This document shows, one piece after another, positions 1 through 11,213 of a stretch of DNA of 64,000 bases (positions are counted from its first letter, which is position 1; every line of letters starts with the position of its first letter). Below the pieces are notes generated by a model, which had not been told where the DNA came from, made no database searches, and saw only the letters and a program-made list of their open reading frames with translations. The position numbers and the translations under genes are program-made. The stretch covers positions 11,459,079-11,523,078 of the forward strand of contig OY759215.1 of NCBI GenBank assembly GCA_963662175.1, given 5' to 3'. This stretch comes from Aradus depressus (lineage: Eukaryota; Arthropoda; Insecta; Hemiptera; Aradidae).

Positions 1-435
1 CGTACGATTACAATACTTTCTTATACTATAAGGTAATAAAGAAGTAAAAATACTGATAGATAACTGGTTATTATATTTGAAAACTTTGCTGAGGAAAAAC
101 ATTTTCAAACTTTCTCTTTCACAGCTCAATAACTTCTTTTCATTGGTTTAAGATAAGAAAGATGTAAATAAAATTTATAATTAATAAAAGTAATTGCCCT
201 TTTGAAGCGTCTTTCCCTAATCTTTCTTTGGAAAAATGAACTTCCAAAATAAGATTCGGTCAAGAATCTATTAAAATTTATTTTTATAAATCCTTTAATG
301 TATTCCGTGCCAAAAGAAGGGGGAGAAAAAAAAAAGAAGAGAAAAGTGATTGAGGTAAATATAAGATTTAGGTTGATTGGATGGGAGAATTATGGCTATT
401 TTAATTTTAAAGTGTTTTTTACTTAGTTTTACAAA
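1..435. other. AT-rich DNA, no gene seen
   Basis: Low-complexity AT-rich sequence with short purine runs. No recognisable coding or repeat signature until a family A fragment starts at about 436. Confidence 0.5.
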
Positions 436-515
436 GTATAGGGGAAGTTATGTAATCGGTCATGAATTCGATATTGAGTATTCCCTGGAATTTCATGTTT
501 TGCGACCCCTTGGTC
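436..515 (+). repeat. Family A repeat, 5' end fragment
   Basis: Begins with the family start GGGGAAGTTATGTAATCGG and carries the following blocks (GAATTCGATATTGAG and GGAATTTCATGTTTT). It faces the inverted fragment at 571-898, so the pair forms a foldback. Confidence 0.7.
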
Positions 516-570
516 CCGGGTCCCTTGATGGGGTAAAACCTAATATTTATTTTGACTCAATATAGAATTT

Positions 571-898
571 GAATTCTCATACTAAATTTTGTGTCGATAA
601 ATTCATTACATCGGCAGTTATTGTGATTCTGAGTTGACCTCTCAGATTCCCCCTTCCCCTTGACATATTTGGCTGAAAATCGATAGTTGTTGTCCTTACG
701 GAGTTGAGGTCACACAGATATAATTTCGTGTCGATACATTCATTCTATTGGGAATTATTGTGTTCACAGATAAACGGAGAGTTAGACTTTTTTTTTTTCA
801 TCATTCAAATCTAGAGGTCGAAAAACATGAAATTACGTTAAAAACTCCGCGTCGAATTGTTGACCGATTACATAACTTCCCCTATACCTACTTCCCCA
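571..898 (-). repeat. Family A repeat, inverted copy
   Basis: Reverse-oriented family A. The blocks TGTCGATAAATTCATTACA, CGGCAGTTATTGTG, GGCTGAAAATCGATAG and TGACCGATTACATAACTT occur in the order expected for the minus strand, ending in the family start read backwards (CTTCCCCTAT). Confidence 0.75.
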
Positions 899-1630
899 TA
901 CCTTAAAGATCTGTCGAATCTACGTTATGTTTAATCATTATTTCTCATTACTTGTGTACTAATTTATTTTATTTCTCATGTAAAATTTTATGTATTTTTA
1001 TTATTTCTTCTATTTAAAAATGTTTTTATTATTATATTCAGAAAGAATATTTGTATTATTATAAAAAAATTAAAAAAACATATTTGGGTGATTCCAGTTC
1101 AAATGTACGACGAATTAAGGGTCACCATCTTGGATTTAATTCAAATTTGGCAAGTAGTTTTCTTGTCTGAAAATATGAAGTTTCTGAAAATTTGGAGCCA
1201 TTATCTAAACAATTGCGCCATACTGAGCAATTCTTCTGAATTTTTCAATTTTTCATATTGAAAAATAGAAAATTCATTTCTGCAATACAAAATGTGATTT
1301 TTAATGAAAAAAAATGTTCAAAACATATAATTGATCGGAAATTTTCCATAGAATCCAATGCCGTTGGTTATTTTGCACTAGCTCGATGCGCAAGAGCAGA
1401 AAATAACAGCAAAACACTGTTTTTTCTTTAAAAATTCATATCTGAAAAGTAGGTGCTTCGAATTGGCTGAAAATTTCAGAAAAGTTAGGTGGTAATATCT
1501 ACTTTGAGATGTCATTACACGCAAGTTTTAAATTGACCCCTTTCCCACGGTATTTCAACGAAATTCATATATTTTCATAATTTACTGGAGCTTTCTCCCA
1601 TTTAGCATACATGCGTCGCTATATAACTTA
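899..1630. other. AT-rich DNA, no gene seen
   Basis: AT-rich sequence with many A/T runs. I recognise neither a gene nor a named repeat here. Confidence 0.4.
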
Positions 1631-2818
1631 TATTCGGTGTCATATTCGAGTTTACCAAAAAATTTCCTATCAAATATGTATATTTGAATTGTTATTTCGC
1701 TCATTTTTTACAAAATACTAGAAGTTTAAACGAAACAAAAAAAATGATTTTTTTTTTAAATGTAAGTTTTTTAACTGAAAGAATGTTTTAGGCGTAAAAT
1801 GATGATTATGATAATTATTTCAATTCACGTTTGAAATAATTTTCATCATATTCAGTTGCAAAACTTACTTATTTCAAATACAAAACAATATGATGAAAAT
1901 TATGATGATTGTGAATATGAAATTTAATGTCGATACATTCATTATACGAGTATTAATGGTTTCATATACAATTGATTGATTGGAGGGATGGATTGTGAAC
2001 CCAGAAAGCCAGAAAGCCCACATAAGAAACATTCGCTAGCACTTCAGTAACTAATCTTCTACCTCTATAATGAAGCGCAGCATCTTTCCCAAGTTAACTC
2101 TTCTGTGTTAAGGAATGCGTTTATCACAGCGTCGATTCCTCTATCACTTCACATCTTCTACAGAATGGACTCGAAGGAAGACTCATGGAGAGATGTTTTC
2201 TTACCGTTTGATATCCTGTAGATACCCAATCACTTTTTTCAATATCTTCCGGGGTTGTTGAAGAAGAATTGTTTTTTTTTTTTGTTTTTCTATCCGATTC
2301 TCTAATCAACTCATTTGACCGTCGACAACCCTAGTCTAGATGAGTTTTTCTTTCGCAATGCCCATCCCTTCAGGACTGTTTTACCATTTGCCTTCGTGAT
2401 GAGCCAATTTGTGACCCATATGTCCTGGGACTCAGGAGTGTTGCTTTTTACAATTGGGATACTAATATGAGTCTTAGAAGCGGGAGTTGTGGCTACTAGG
2501 ATATTATATTTGCCAATATTGGGCAGATGAGTTGAGAGGGGACCGACTGAACTAAGAAAGATGGCCCAGGGGACAGTGACGGATTAACTGGCCCTAATTA
2601 GGTCCTGTGGAGTTACACATGGGAAATATAGCCCCACCATCCCCGGCTTTGTCCCAGCTCAGCTAATCTTGGTCCAATCAACCTCCAACCCACCTCCACT
2701 CCGGTAAACATCCAGCCTACGGCTTCTAATGAAAATTAGACCTAAGTAATTACAAAATTGACTTTTTCCTCGACATGTTGGCTAATAACTAAACATTGTT
2801 CCTCTATTTTAAAATAAT
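1631..2818. repeat. 1.19-kb direct repeat, copy 1
   Basis: This 1188-bp segment recurs at 6180-7367 at a constant offset of 4549 with very few differences (for example GTTGAG versus GGTGAG near 2532/7081, and CTAATAAC versus CTGATAAC near the end). No protein domain is recognisable; the 61-codon minus-strand frame at 2124-2309 is identical in both copies because the DNA is, and looks incidental. A GC-richer block lies at about 2530-2710. The 3' border runs into an AATA-type microsatellite, as in a retroposon tail, although no polymerase is present. Confidence 0.9.
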
Positions 2819-2875
2819 AAATAAATAAATAAATAATAATAAATAATAAATAATAAATATATACTTATATAAATA
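2811..2875. repeat. AATAA-type microsatellite
   Basis: Runs of AATA and AATAAT units directly at the 3' border of the first 1.19-kb repeat. The second copy lacks the expansion. Confidence 0.8.
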
Positions 2876-3062
2876 TGAGAAGAATGTATTTATTAAGATG
2901 GAGTCTTTGCATGCTGGTAGATCAGAGGGAGAGATTAACAAAAATAAATTGAATGGGATCTAGGTGGAAGACATTATAGGTTGCATGTTGGGTACTAGCA
3001 TGAACTTGGGGCGTCCTGTTCTGCTGATGGAGTCGTTATTCATGCATTCTTTAAAAATAGGA

Positions 3063-3736
3063 TCAGTAAAACTGAAAAGCACGGCCAAGTACGAAAAAAA
3101 TATCTACCGAAGTAATTAATAAACATAAGTTTGATTCATTAAATGTTGTGATATATAAAAAAATTCTGGTCAAGTACGATCTTCCATGTATATATACTTC
3201 AAAAATTTATTCCTTTTATTTTATTATTGTACGTTGTTTGTTTGTACGTAGAATATATTGTAATTAAACTCTTTAAGTGACCGTTTAATTAAAAGAAGTT
3301 CAGGTTGGTCATTTCAGGTACTTGGCGACCTGCCTATAATAATTGTTTCTCCCCTGAGCATTTAGTTTGTTTCTAGAAAAATTCCATGATTACATGTGTT
3401 TTCAAATTTGCATTGATTGATACCATATTCCAGGTAGATAGCATTGTGTAAACTTAATCTTCGCGGCAGGTCGCCAAGTACCTGAAATGACCAACCTGAA
3501 CTTCTTTTAATTAAACGGTCACTTAAAGAGTTTAATTACAATATATTCTACGTACAAACAAACAACGTACAATAATAAAATAAAAGGAATAAATTTTTGA
3601 AGTATATATACATGGAAGATCGTACTTGACCAGAATTTTTTTATATATCACAACATTTAATGAATCAAACTTATGTTTATTAATTACTTCGGTAGATATT
3701 TTTTTCGTACTTGGCCGTGCTTTTCAGTTTTACTGA
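3063..3736. repeat. Perfect palindrome with 272-bp arms
   Basis: Left arm 3063-3334 and right arm 3465-3736 are reverse complements with no mismatch that I can find, separated by 130 bp. The arm tips are TCAGTAAAACTGAAAAGC and its complement. Just outside the right arm, 3744-3769 repeats a piece of the arm (TATATATCACAACATTTAA). I see no clear target-site duplication, so the structure may be a foldback element or a local inverted duplication. A transcript would form a long dsRNA hairpin. Confidence 0.92.
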
Positions 3737-3970
3737 ATTTTTTATTTATATATCACAACATTTAATGAATCAATGTCATTTTTCAACATACATTACGATC
3801 AGATTTTTTTATGATAAATACTTGTAGATGTCTATTTTAAATCTTTCTAACAGAATTCAAAAAACTTACATTGTATTGCAAGTCTTAAAAAATACGTACA
3901 AAACTGACAGAAAATTCGATACAAAACTGAAAAAGAAAAGACATAAAAGACAAAACTCATAGGCTATTCG

Positions 3971-5790
3971 TAAAGTAAGTTGACATTACTGGTGGGGATT
4001 CGAACCCCCAACCCTCTGGTCCGTAACGTGAGCATTTTGTAAAGTAAGTTGGTATTATTGGGAAGGATTCGAACCCGCAACCCTCGGGTTTGTAAAGAGA
4101 GCTATTTGTAAACTAAGTTGACATTACTGATCGGGACTCGAACCCGCAACCCTCCGGGTGGTAACGTGAACTATTTATACAGGAAGTCATTATTACTGGT
4201 AGGGATTCGAAACCGCATCCCTCGGGTTGGTAAAGTAGGATATTTGTAAAATAAGTTGGTATTACTAGTGGGGATTCGAACCCGCAACCCTCGGGTTCGT
4301 AACGTGAGCTATTTGTAAAATAAGTTGATATTACTGATCGCGACTCGAACCCGCAACTTTCGGGTTGGTAACGCAAGCTATTTGTAAAATAAGTTGATAT
4401 TACTGATCGGGACTCGAACCTGCAACCCTCGGGGTGGTAACGTGGGCTATTCGTAAAATAAGTTGATATTACTGGTGGGGATTCAAACCCGCAACCCTCG
4501 GGTTGGTATTGTGAGCTATTTGTAAAATAAGTTGATATTACTGATCGGGATTCGAACCCGCAACCCTTGGGTTCGTAACGTGAGCATTTTGTAAAGTAAG
4601 TTGGTATTATTGGTAGGGATTCAAACCCACAATCCTCGGGTTGGTAAAGAGAGCTATTTGTAAAATAAGTTGACATTACTGATCGGGACTCGGACCCGCA
4701 ACCCTCGGGGTGGTAACGTGAACTATTTATATAGGAAGTCGTTATTACTGATAGGGATTCGAAACCGCAACCCTCGGGTAGGTATCGTGGGCTATTCGTA
4801 AAATAAGTTGATATTACTGGTGGGGATTCAAACCCGCAACCCTCGGGTTGGTAACGTGGGCTATTTATAAAGTAAGTTGATATTAGTGGTGGGGATTCGA
4901 ACCGCAATCTTCGTGTTCGTGACGTGAGCTACTTGTAAAGTAAGTTGATATTACTGGTGGGGATTAAAACCCCCAACCCTCGAATTCGTAACGTAAGCTA
5001 TTTGTAAAATAAGTTTATATTACTGATCGGGACTCGAACCCGCAACTTCCGGGATGGTAACGCGAGCTATTTGTAAAATAAGTTGATATTACTGATCGGG
5101 AGTCGAACCCGCAACCCTCGGGGTGGTAACTTGAGCTTTTTGTAAAATAGGTTGATATTACTGATCGGGAGTCGAACCCGCAACCCTCGGGGTGGTAACT
5201 TGAGCTTTTTGTAAAATAGGTTGATATTACTCGTCGGGATTCGAACCCGGAACCCTCGGGTTGGAAACGGGAGCTATTTATATAGTAAGTTGATATTACT
5301 GGTGGGGATTCGAACCCGGAGCCCTCGGGTTGGATACGGGAGCTATTTATATAGTAAGTAACGTGAGCTATTTGTAAAATAAGTTGATATTACTGATCGG
5401 TACTCGAACCTGCAACCCTCGGGTTGGTAACGCGAGCTATTAGTGAAATAAGTTGATGTTGCTGGTGGGGATCAGAACCCAACAATTTCGGGTTGGTAAC
5501 GTGAGCTATTTGTAAAATAAGTTGATATTACTGATCGGGACTCGAACCCGCAACCCTCGGGTTGGTATTGTGAGCTATTTGTAAAATAAGTTGATATTAC
5601 TGATCGGGATTCGAACCCGCAACCCTTGGGTTCGTAACGTGAGCATTTTGTAAAATAAGTTGATATTACTCGGGGGGATTCGAACCCGCAACCCTCGGGT
5701 TGGTAACGTTGGCTATTAGCAAAGAATGTTGATATTACTGGTGCGGATTCGAACCCGCAACCCTCAGGTTGGTAACGTGGGAATTTGTAA
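3971..5790 (-). repeat. tRNA-like tandem satellite, ~69-bp units
   Basis: About 26 head-to-tail units of roughly 69 bp, diverged from one another. On the minus strand each unit has a near-perfect Pol III B box (GGGTTCGAATCCC) closed as in a tRNA T-arm, preceded by TAGCTCACGTTACC, which resembles a tRNA D-arm/A box. The remaining ~25 bp (AATATCAACTTATTTTAC) is a non-tRNA linker. Because 69 is a multiple of three, a 264-codon frame stays open on the minus strand (4113-4907); it is a by-product of the repeat, not a gene. The array is best explained as amplification of a tRNA or tRNA-SINE head. Confidence 0.85.
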
Positions 5791-6179
5791 CTGTCACTAT
5801 TACACTGTATTAACTATCACTGCATAACAACGTTCCACATAATTAAAATGAAATATTTTGAAACTTTGATGACGTCATCCGGACGTCCGGACACTGAAAA
5901 AGGAAGAAGAAAAAAAAAAGTTATTTTTTGCTGACTTTGACCCCTTGTAACTTGGTCAAATATGAACTTTTTTGTCTACTTTTTTTTTTCATTTTGTTCA
6001 GCTCGGAGTTCTCGACACAACTATGTAGAGAAAAATGTTATTTTGTTATTGCATAACATACTTTTGTTGATGCAAAAAGTGGCATTTAGTGTCACGAGAA
6101 AAGTTACACAGCAGTGTCTTTTTCTTTCTTTTTTTTTCGGATTTTTTCGGACTTGGCCAGAGACACTGCCGTGTCTCCT
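5791..6179. other. Spacer before second 1.19-kb repeat
   Basis: Contains short GC-rich inverted motifs (GTCATCCGGACGTCCGGAC at about 5873) and T-rich stretches. No gene is recognised. Confidence 0.4.
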
Positions 6180-7367
6180 GATTCGGTGTCATATTCGAGT
6201 TTACCAAAAAATTTCCTATCAAATATGTATATTTGAATTGTTATTTCGCTCATTTTTTACAAAATACTAGAAGTTTAAACGAAACAAAAAAAATGATTTT
6301 TTTTTTAAATGTAAGTTTTTTAACTGAAAGAATGTTTTAGGCGTAAAATGATGATTATGATAATTATTTCAATTCACGTTTGAAATAATTTTCATCATAT
6401 TCAGTTGCAAAACTTACTTATTTCAAATACAAAACAATATGATGAAAATTATGATGATTGTGAATATGAAATTTAATGTCGATACATTCATTATACGAGT
6501 ATTAATGGTTTCATATACAATTGATTGATTGGAGGGATGGATTGTGAACCCAGAAAGCCAGAAAGCCCACATAAGAAACATTCGCTAGCACTTCAGTAAC
6601 TAATCTTCTACCTCTATAATGAAGCGCAGCATCTTTCCCAAGTTAACTCTTCTGTGTTAAGGAATGCGTTTATCACAGCGTCGATTCCTCTATCACTTCA
6701 CATCTTCTACAGAATGGACTCGAAGGAAGACTCATGGAGAGATGTTTTCTTACCGTTTGATATCCTGTAGATACCCAATCACTTTTTTCAATATCTTCCG
6801 GGGTTGTTGAAGAAGAATTGTTTTTTTTTTTTGTTTTTCTATCCGATTCTCTAATCAACTCATTTGACCGTCGACAACCCTAGTCTAGATGAGTTTTTCT
6901 TTCGCAATGCCCATCCCTTCAGGACTGTTTTACCATTTGCCTTCGTGATGAGCCAATTTGTGACCCATATGTCCTGGGACTCAGGAGTGTTGCTTTTTAC
7001 AATTGGGATACTAATATGAGTCTTAGAAGCGGGAGTTGTGGCTACTAGGATATTATATTTGCCAATATTGGGCAGATGAGGTGAGAGGGGACCGACTGAA
7101 CTAAGAAAGATGGCCCAGGGGACAGTGACGGATTAACTGGCCCTAATTAGGTCCTGTGGAGTTACACATGGGAAATATAGCCCCACCATCCCCGGCTTTG
7201 TCCCAGCTCAGCTAATCTTGGTCCAATCAACCTCCAACCCACCTCCACTCCGGTAAACATCCAGCCTACGGCTTCTAATGAAAATTAGACCTAAGTAATT
7301 ACAAAATTGACTTTTTCCTCGACATGTTGGCTGATAACTAAACATTGTTCCTCTATTTTAAAATAAT
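6180..7367. repeat. 1.19-kb direct repeat, copy 2
   Basis: Near-identical to 1631-2818. Flanking sequence differs on both sides, so the repeat ends are real borders. The two copies bracket the palindrome and the tRNA-like satellite. Confidence 0.9.
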
Positions 7368-7529
7368 GAACATGGTTACTCAATGCGATATCATCCCTTC
7401 TTGAACTACGTTTTGGGGAGTGGGAGCCAACCCGCTCTACCGTCAATTAGTCAACATCCAGCCTGACTTGAGATGAATCTATAACTTATTTTACCCCTTC
7501 TCCACCCATAGGTACGTTTTACAATAATA

Positions 7530-8210
7530 CAGTAGAACCTCTATAAGTCGAACATCAAGGGAGACGCCAAAAAATTCGAGTTATAGAGTTTTCGACTTAT
7601 GGAGGTTTTCGACAGGCGGATTTTGATTTGACTTGTAGAGGTTAAGATTCATTCTAATTTTGAGTCAGAGAGGTGAAATAAATAAAAATTCAAGTTACAG
7701 AGGTAACAAACATATTTATATTTATTATAAATCAACATTATTTCAAAACATCCTTAAAATAAAAAATACGTAGTATATGTAGATATTAAAAAAAGTCAGT
7801 AATTTTTTTTTTGCTTTAGATAATTGGTAATCCTATTTATTGTATACTCCTAAATTGTTTTCTAAGAAACAATGGTGTACATTGTCGGCAAATTCTTAAA
7901 GTCGGTAACTTATTTTTCTTCGAGCTATAGAGGTAATATGTTTCAAATAATCGAGTTGTAAAGGTTCTAAAATAAAACATTGCTATGTTCGAGTTACAGA
8001 GGTCCAATTTATTTTTTCGAGTTATAGAGGCCAAATGAGGGAAAATATGCACCAAAATGGCTTATAGTGACTCACTGATTATTTCGACTAATAGAGGGTT
8101 GAGATTTCGAGTAATGGAGGTTTTGGGGCTTGAAGGGAAAGGAACAAAACTTTTTTTCGAGTTTTGGAGGTTTTCGACTTATCGAAGTTCGACTTAAAGA
8201 GGTTCTACTG
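7530..8210. mobile_element. pogo/Emigrant-like MITE, TA-flanked
   Basis: Terminal inverted repeats CAGTAGAACCTCTATAAGTC and its complement end exactly at 7530 and 8210, each flanked by TA (7528-7529, 8211-8212), the duplication made by Tc1/mariner/pogo elements. From memory, the ends resemble Emigrant/Lemi1-type pogo MITEs of plants. There is no transposase. The interior is filled with about a dozen degenerate copies of a TIR-like motif (TCGAGTTATAGAGGT and variants) between 7570 and 8200. Confidence 0.85.
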
Positions 8211-8212
8211 TA

Positions 8213-8587
8213 TTTGTAATTCTTATTTTTTAATTTTTTTTCATTGATTATTTTGATAACACCTAACATTTATCACTTCTTATCTTGCACAAATTATTTA
8301 TATATATACTGTAACAATTCAACTGTTTCAGTTCACAGTTCGTTAATTCTAGTGGTGTTTAAAAATTAATTTGGGTTTATGTATGTTCAGATTCACTACC
8401 TGAGAATAACAGTTAATTGCCGAAACTTGTGGTGGTGTAAATAAAATATATTGTTGGACTGATACTTCCGTATTACTTATACAAATAACAAGTGAGTCCA
8501 CTACATGCACCTACCAATCAAAAGTTAAATTAATAACCAGTAATCCCATCCCGCAGACTATTCTCTCTCAGTCTGGCCCTCTCTGCA
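8213..8587. other. Unassigned; CTGAGA...CCGAAAC motif
   Basis: AT-rich. Around 8400-8435, CCTGAGAATAACAG is followed by TTGCCGAAACTTGTGG and a TAAATAAAATATATTG tail, a layout seen again near 13.75, 44.2 and 60.77 kb and suggestive of a retroelement 3' end. No gene is seen. Confidence 0.35.
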
Positions 8588-10243
8588 GTAAGTAGCCAGT
8601 CACTCTAACCTCTGAACCTACAACACCTCTCTCAGCCGCCCCACTCCGGCCCTCTTGTTAGTAGCCAACCTCTCAACCTACAACACCTCTCTCAGCCACC
8701 CGTCCCTCTGGTTAGTAGCCAACCTCTCAACCTACAACACCTCTCTCAGCCACCCGGCCCTCTAGTTAGTAGCCAACCTCTCAACATACAACACCTCTCT
8801 CAGCCGCCCCACTCCGGCCCTCTAGTTAGTAGCCAACCTCTCAACCTACAACACCTCTCTCAGCCACCCGGCCCTCTGGTTAGTAGCCAACCTCTCAACC
8901 TACAACACCTCTCTCAGCCGCCCCCAGTCCGGCCCTCTGGTTAGTAGCCAACCTCTCAACCTACAACACCTCTCTCAGCCGCCCCACTCCGGCCCTCTAG
9001 TTAGTAGCCAACCTCTCAACCTACAACACCTCTCTCAGCCAACCGGTCCTCTGGTTAGTAGCCAACCTCTCAACCTACAACACCTCTCTCACCCACCCGG
9101 CCCTCTGGTTAGTAGTCAACCTCTCAACCTACAACACCTCTCTCAGCCACCCCCAGTCCGGCCCTCTGGTTAGTAGCCAACCTCTTAACCTACAACACCT
9201 CTCTCAGCCACCCGGCCCTCTGGTTAGTAGCCAACCTCTCAACCTACAACACCTCTCTCAGCCACCCTATCCGGCCCTCTGGTTAGTAGCCAACCTCTCA
9301 ACCTACAACACCTCACTCAGCCACCCGGCCCTCTGGTTAGTAGCCAACCTCTCAACCTACAACACCTCTCTCAGCCGCCCCCAGTCCGGCCCTCTGGTTA
9401 GTAGCCAACCTCTCAACCTACAACACCTCTCTCAGCCGCCCCACTCCGGCCCTCTAGTTAGTAGCCAACCTCTCAACCTACAACACCTCTCTCAGCCAAC
9501 CGGCCCTCTGGTTAGTAGCCAACCTCTCAACCTACAACACCTCTCTCAGCCACCCGGCCCTCTGGTTAGTAGTCAACCTCTCAACCTACAACACCTCTCT
9601 CAGCCACCCCCAGTCCGGCCCTCTGGTTAGTAGCCAACCTCTTAACCTACAACACCTCTCTCAGCCGCCCTACTCCGGCCCTGTGGTTAGTAGCCAACCT
9701 CTCAACCTACAACACCTCTCTCAGCCACCCGGCCCTCTGGTTAGTAGCCAACCTCTCAACCTACAACACCTCTCTCAGCCACCCTGCCCTCTGGTTAGTA
9801 GCCAACCTCTCAACCTACAACACCTCTCTCAGCCGCCCTACTCCGGCCCTGTGGTTAGTAGCCAACCTCTCAACCTACAACACCTCTCTCAGCCACCCGG
9901 CCCTCTGGTTAGTAGCCAACCTCTCAACCTACAACACCTCTCTCAGCCACCCGGCCCTCTGGTTAGTAGCCAACCTCTCAACCTACAACACCTCTCTCAG
10001 CCGCCCTACTCCGGCCCTGTGGTTAGTAGTCAACCTCTCAACCTCTCAACCTACAACACCTCTCTCAGCCACCCGGCCCTCTGGTTAGTAGCCAACCTCT
10101 CAACCTACAACACCTCTCTCAGCCGTCCCACCCGGCCCTCTAGTTAGTAGCCAACCTCTCAACCTACAACACCTCTCTCAGCCACCCCCACTCCGGCCCT
10201 CTGGTTAGTAGCCAACCTCTCAACATACAACACCTCTCTCATG
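8588..10243. repeat. Minisatellite, 54/60-bp units
   Basis: About 28 tandem units of 54 bp, interspersed with ~60-bp variants carrying extra CCCCAGTC or CCCACTC. The core contains GGTTAGTAGCCAACCTCTCA and CTACAACACCTCTCTCAGCC. Diagnostic variants (CCAACCGG, CTCTTAACC) recur about 455 bp apart near 9039/9494 and 9180/9640, showing a higher-order repeat of about eight units. The 154-codon frame at 9683-10147 is a consequence of unit lengths divisible by three. Confidence 0.92.
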
Positions 10244-10681
10244 CCAGTGACCAGTTCTTCAACCACTAAAGAACCGATATATTAGTTTCCCATTTTTCCG
10301 GAAGGAGGAGTGCTTGGCCCCTATTATTAACGTATGATAACGTTGACGCCTCATCAGAGCTATCACATCATCAGCTGGCCCTGTTTTTCTTCAGGACCGT
10401 TACAATGCTCCAAGTCTTGGCCTCCACTCCCAAACGAGCCTTCCTGCTTTTTGCCCCCTCGTTTGGGTACAACGATCTACATAGCAGTCTCTCCTCGCTT
10501 CTTCTTCCGTTGGTCAATAAATCTTTCACTTCTGGCCTACTCATTAGAATTTCCAAATCGAGTATCTATTTCATTCCACTTCAACAATTTTTTTTTTTCA
10601 GTTCCTACACAAGGTAACAAGAAAACTGTTGTATTAAATCAGAAACAGTGCTGAATGTTCTTACTTCCACAGCTGTACAAA
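10244..10681. other. Unassigned; overlapping ORFs, no homology seen
   Basis: A moderately GC-rich block at 10370-10560 is open on both strands (a 61-codon minus frame and 70- and 106-codon plus frames). The minus frame is charged (repeated Arg/Glu) and could be an exon, but I recognise no domain and see no convincing splice border. Confidence 0.3.
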
Positions 10682-10722
10682 GCATAGAGGAAGTTATGAA
10701 ATCGGTTAGAAGTTCAGTTAAA
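10682..10722 (+). repeat. Family A fragment split by SINE-B
   Basis: GAGGAAGTTATGAAATCGG and the following bases match the family A start. The repeat resumes in the same orientation at 11214, so SINE-B (10723-11213) landed inside it. Confidence 0.6.
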
Positions 10723-11213
10723 TCGTCCGGAAGCCATGGTGGCTAGAGCGTAAGGCTTTGGTCGCATGGTCTCACCATGGTTTGCGGGTTCGAATTTCGT
10801 TCGGGAGTGAGTTTTATTTCGTAGATAAAACGCCCTCCCGGGGCCATGGATGTCGTAAATAACTAGGTAATACCGTTATAAGATTTCACTATATGACCTA
10901 GGTTGTGACTCAGATGGTGGACAGGAATAACTCTTCTGTCCCCATCCATGATATTTTAAATTGTTAACGTTTTAGATTGTTTTATTATAAAATTATTTAG
11001 TTTTATTCAACAATTTTTTAAATTTTTTATCAGACTGCCTGATCATGAGGGAAACCTCGAAAGCCGGCTAGCTACCACTACTAATAAAAATCTGTGAGAG
11101 GTCAGACTATATTTTATTTGACAACCTGTGAAATAATCACTTCCCACTACATCATATTATTACCGTTATAAGAGTTATGGCTAATATGCAACTTACATGT
11201 GGGCCAAAAAAAA
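10723..11213 (+). mobile_element. SINE-B copy 1 (tRNA-derived), interrupted
   Basis: The tRNA-like head has an A-box-like GGTGGCTAGAGCGTAAGG and a B box GCGGGTTCGAATTTCG. The body (GAGTGAGTTTTATTTCG, GGGGCCATGGATGTCG) ends in GTGGGCC followed by an A run. The same head, body and tail occur at 52391-53239. It is split by the insertion at 10884-11160, and removing that insertion restores a continuous element. Confidence 0.8.
10884..11160 (-). mobile_element. Insertion in SINE-B, 13-bp duplication
   Basis: About 277 bp flanked by the 13-bp direct repeat TACCGTTATAAGA at 10871-10883 and 11161-11173. A second, inverted member lies at about 46851-47155; both share TCACAGGTTGTCAAATAAAA, the CGGCTTTCGAGGTT block and a TCATGGATGGGGACAG end. 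The duplication length suggests target-primed reverse transcription, that is a SINE or truncated LINE. No coding sequence is recognisable. Confidence 0.75.

Noticed and set aside
4113..4907. 264-codon open frame on the minus strand
   Set aside because: It is the 69-bp tRNA-like satellite read in a frame that happens to stay open; repeats of CGFES...STYFTNS mirror the DNA units.
3971..5790. Cluster of real tRNA genes or a CRISPR-like array
   Set aside because: Units are only ~69 bp including linker and lack an acceptor stem and full cloverleaf; repeats and spacers are not of CRISPR type and the genome is eukaryotic.
1631..7367. LTR retrotransposon with 1.19-kb LTRs
   Set aside because: No TG...CA ends, primer-binding site, gag or pol between the repeats; kept only as a structural observation.
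9683..10147. 154-codon Ser/Gln/Leu/Pro repeat protein
   Set aside because: Unit lengths of 54 and 60 bp keep the frame open by arithmetic; the frame breaks elsewhere in the same array and there is no start or splice context.
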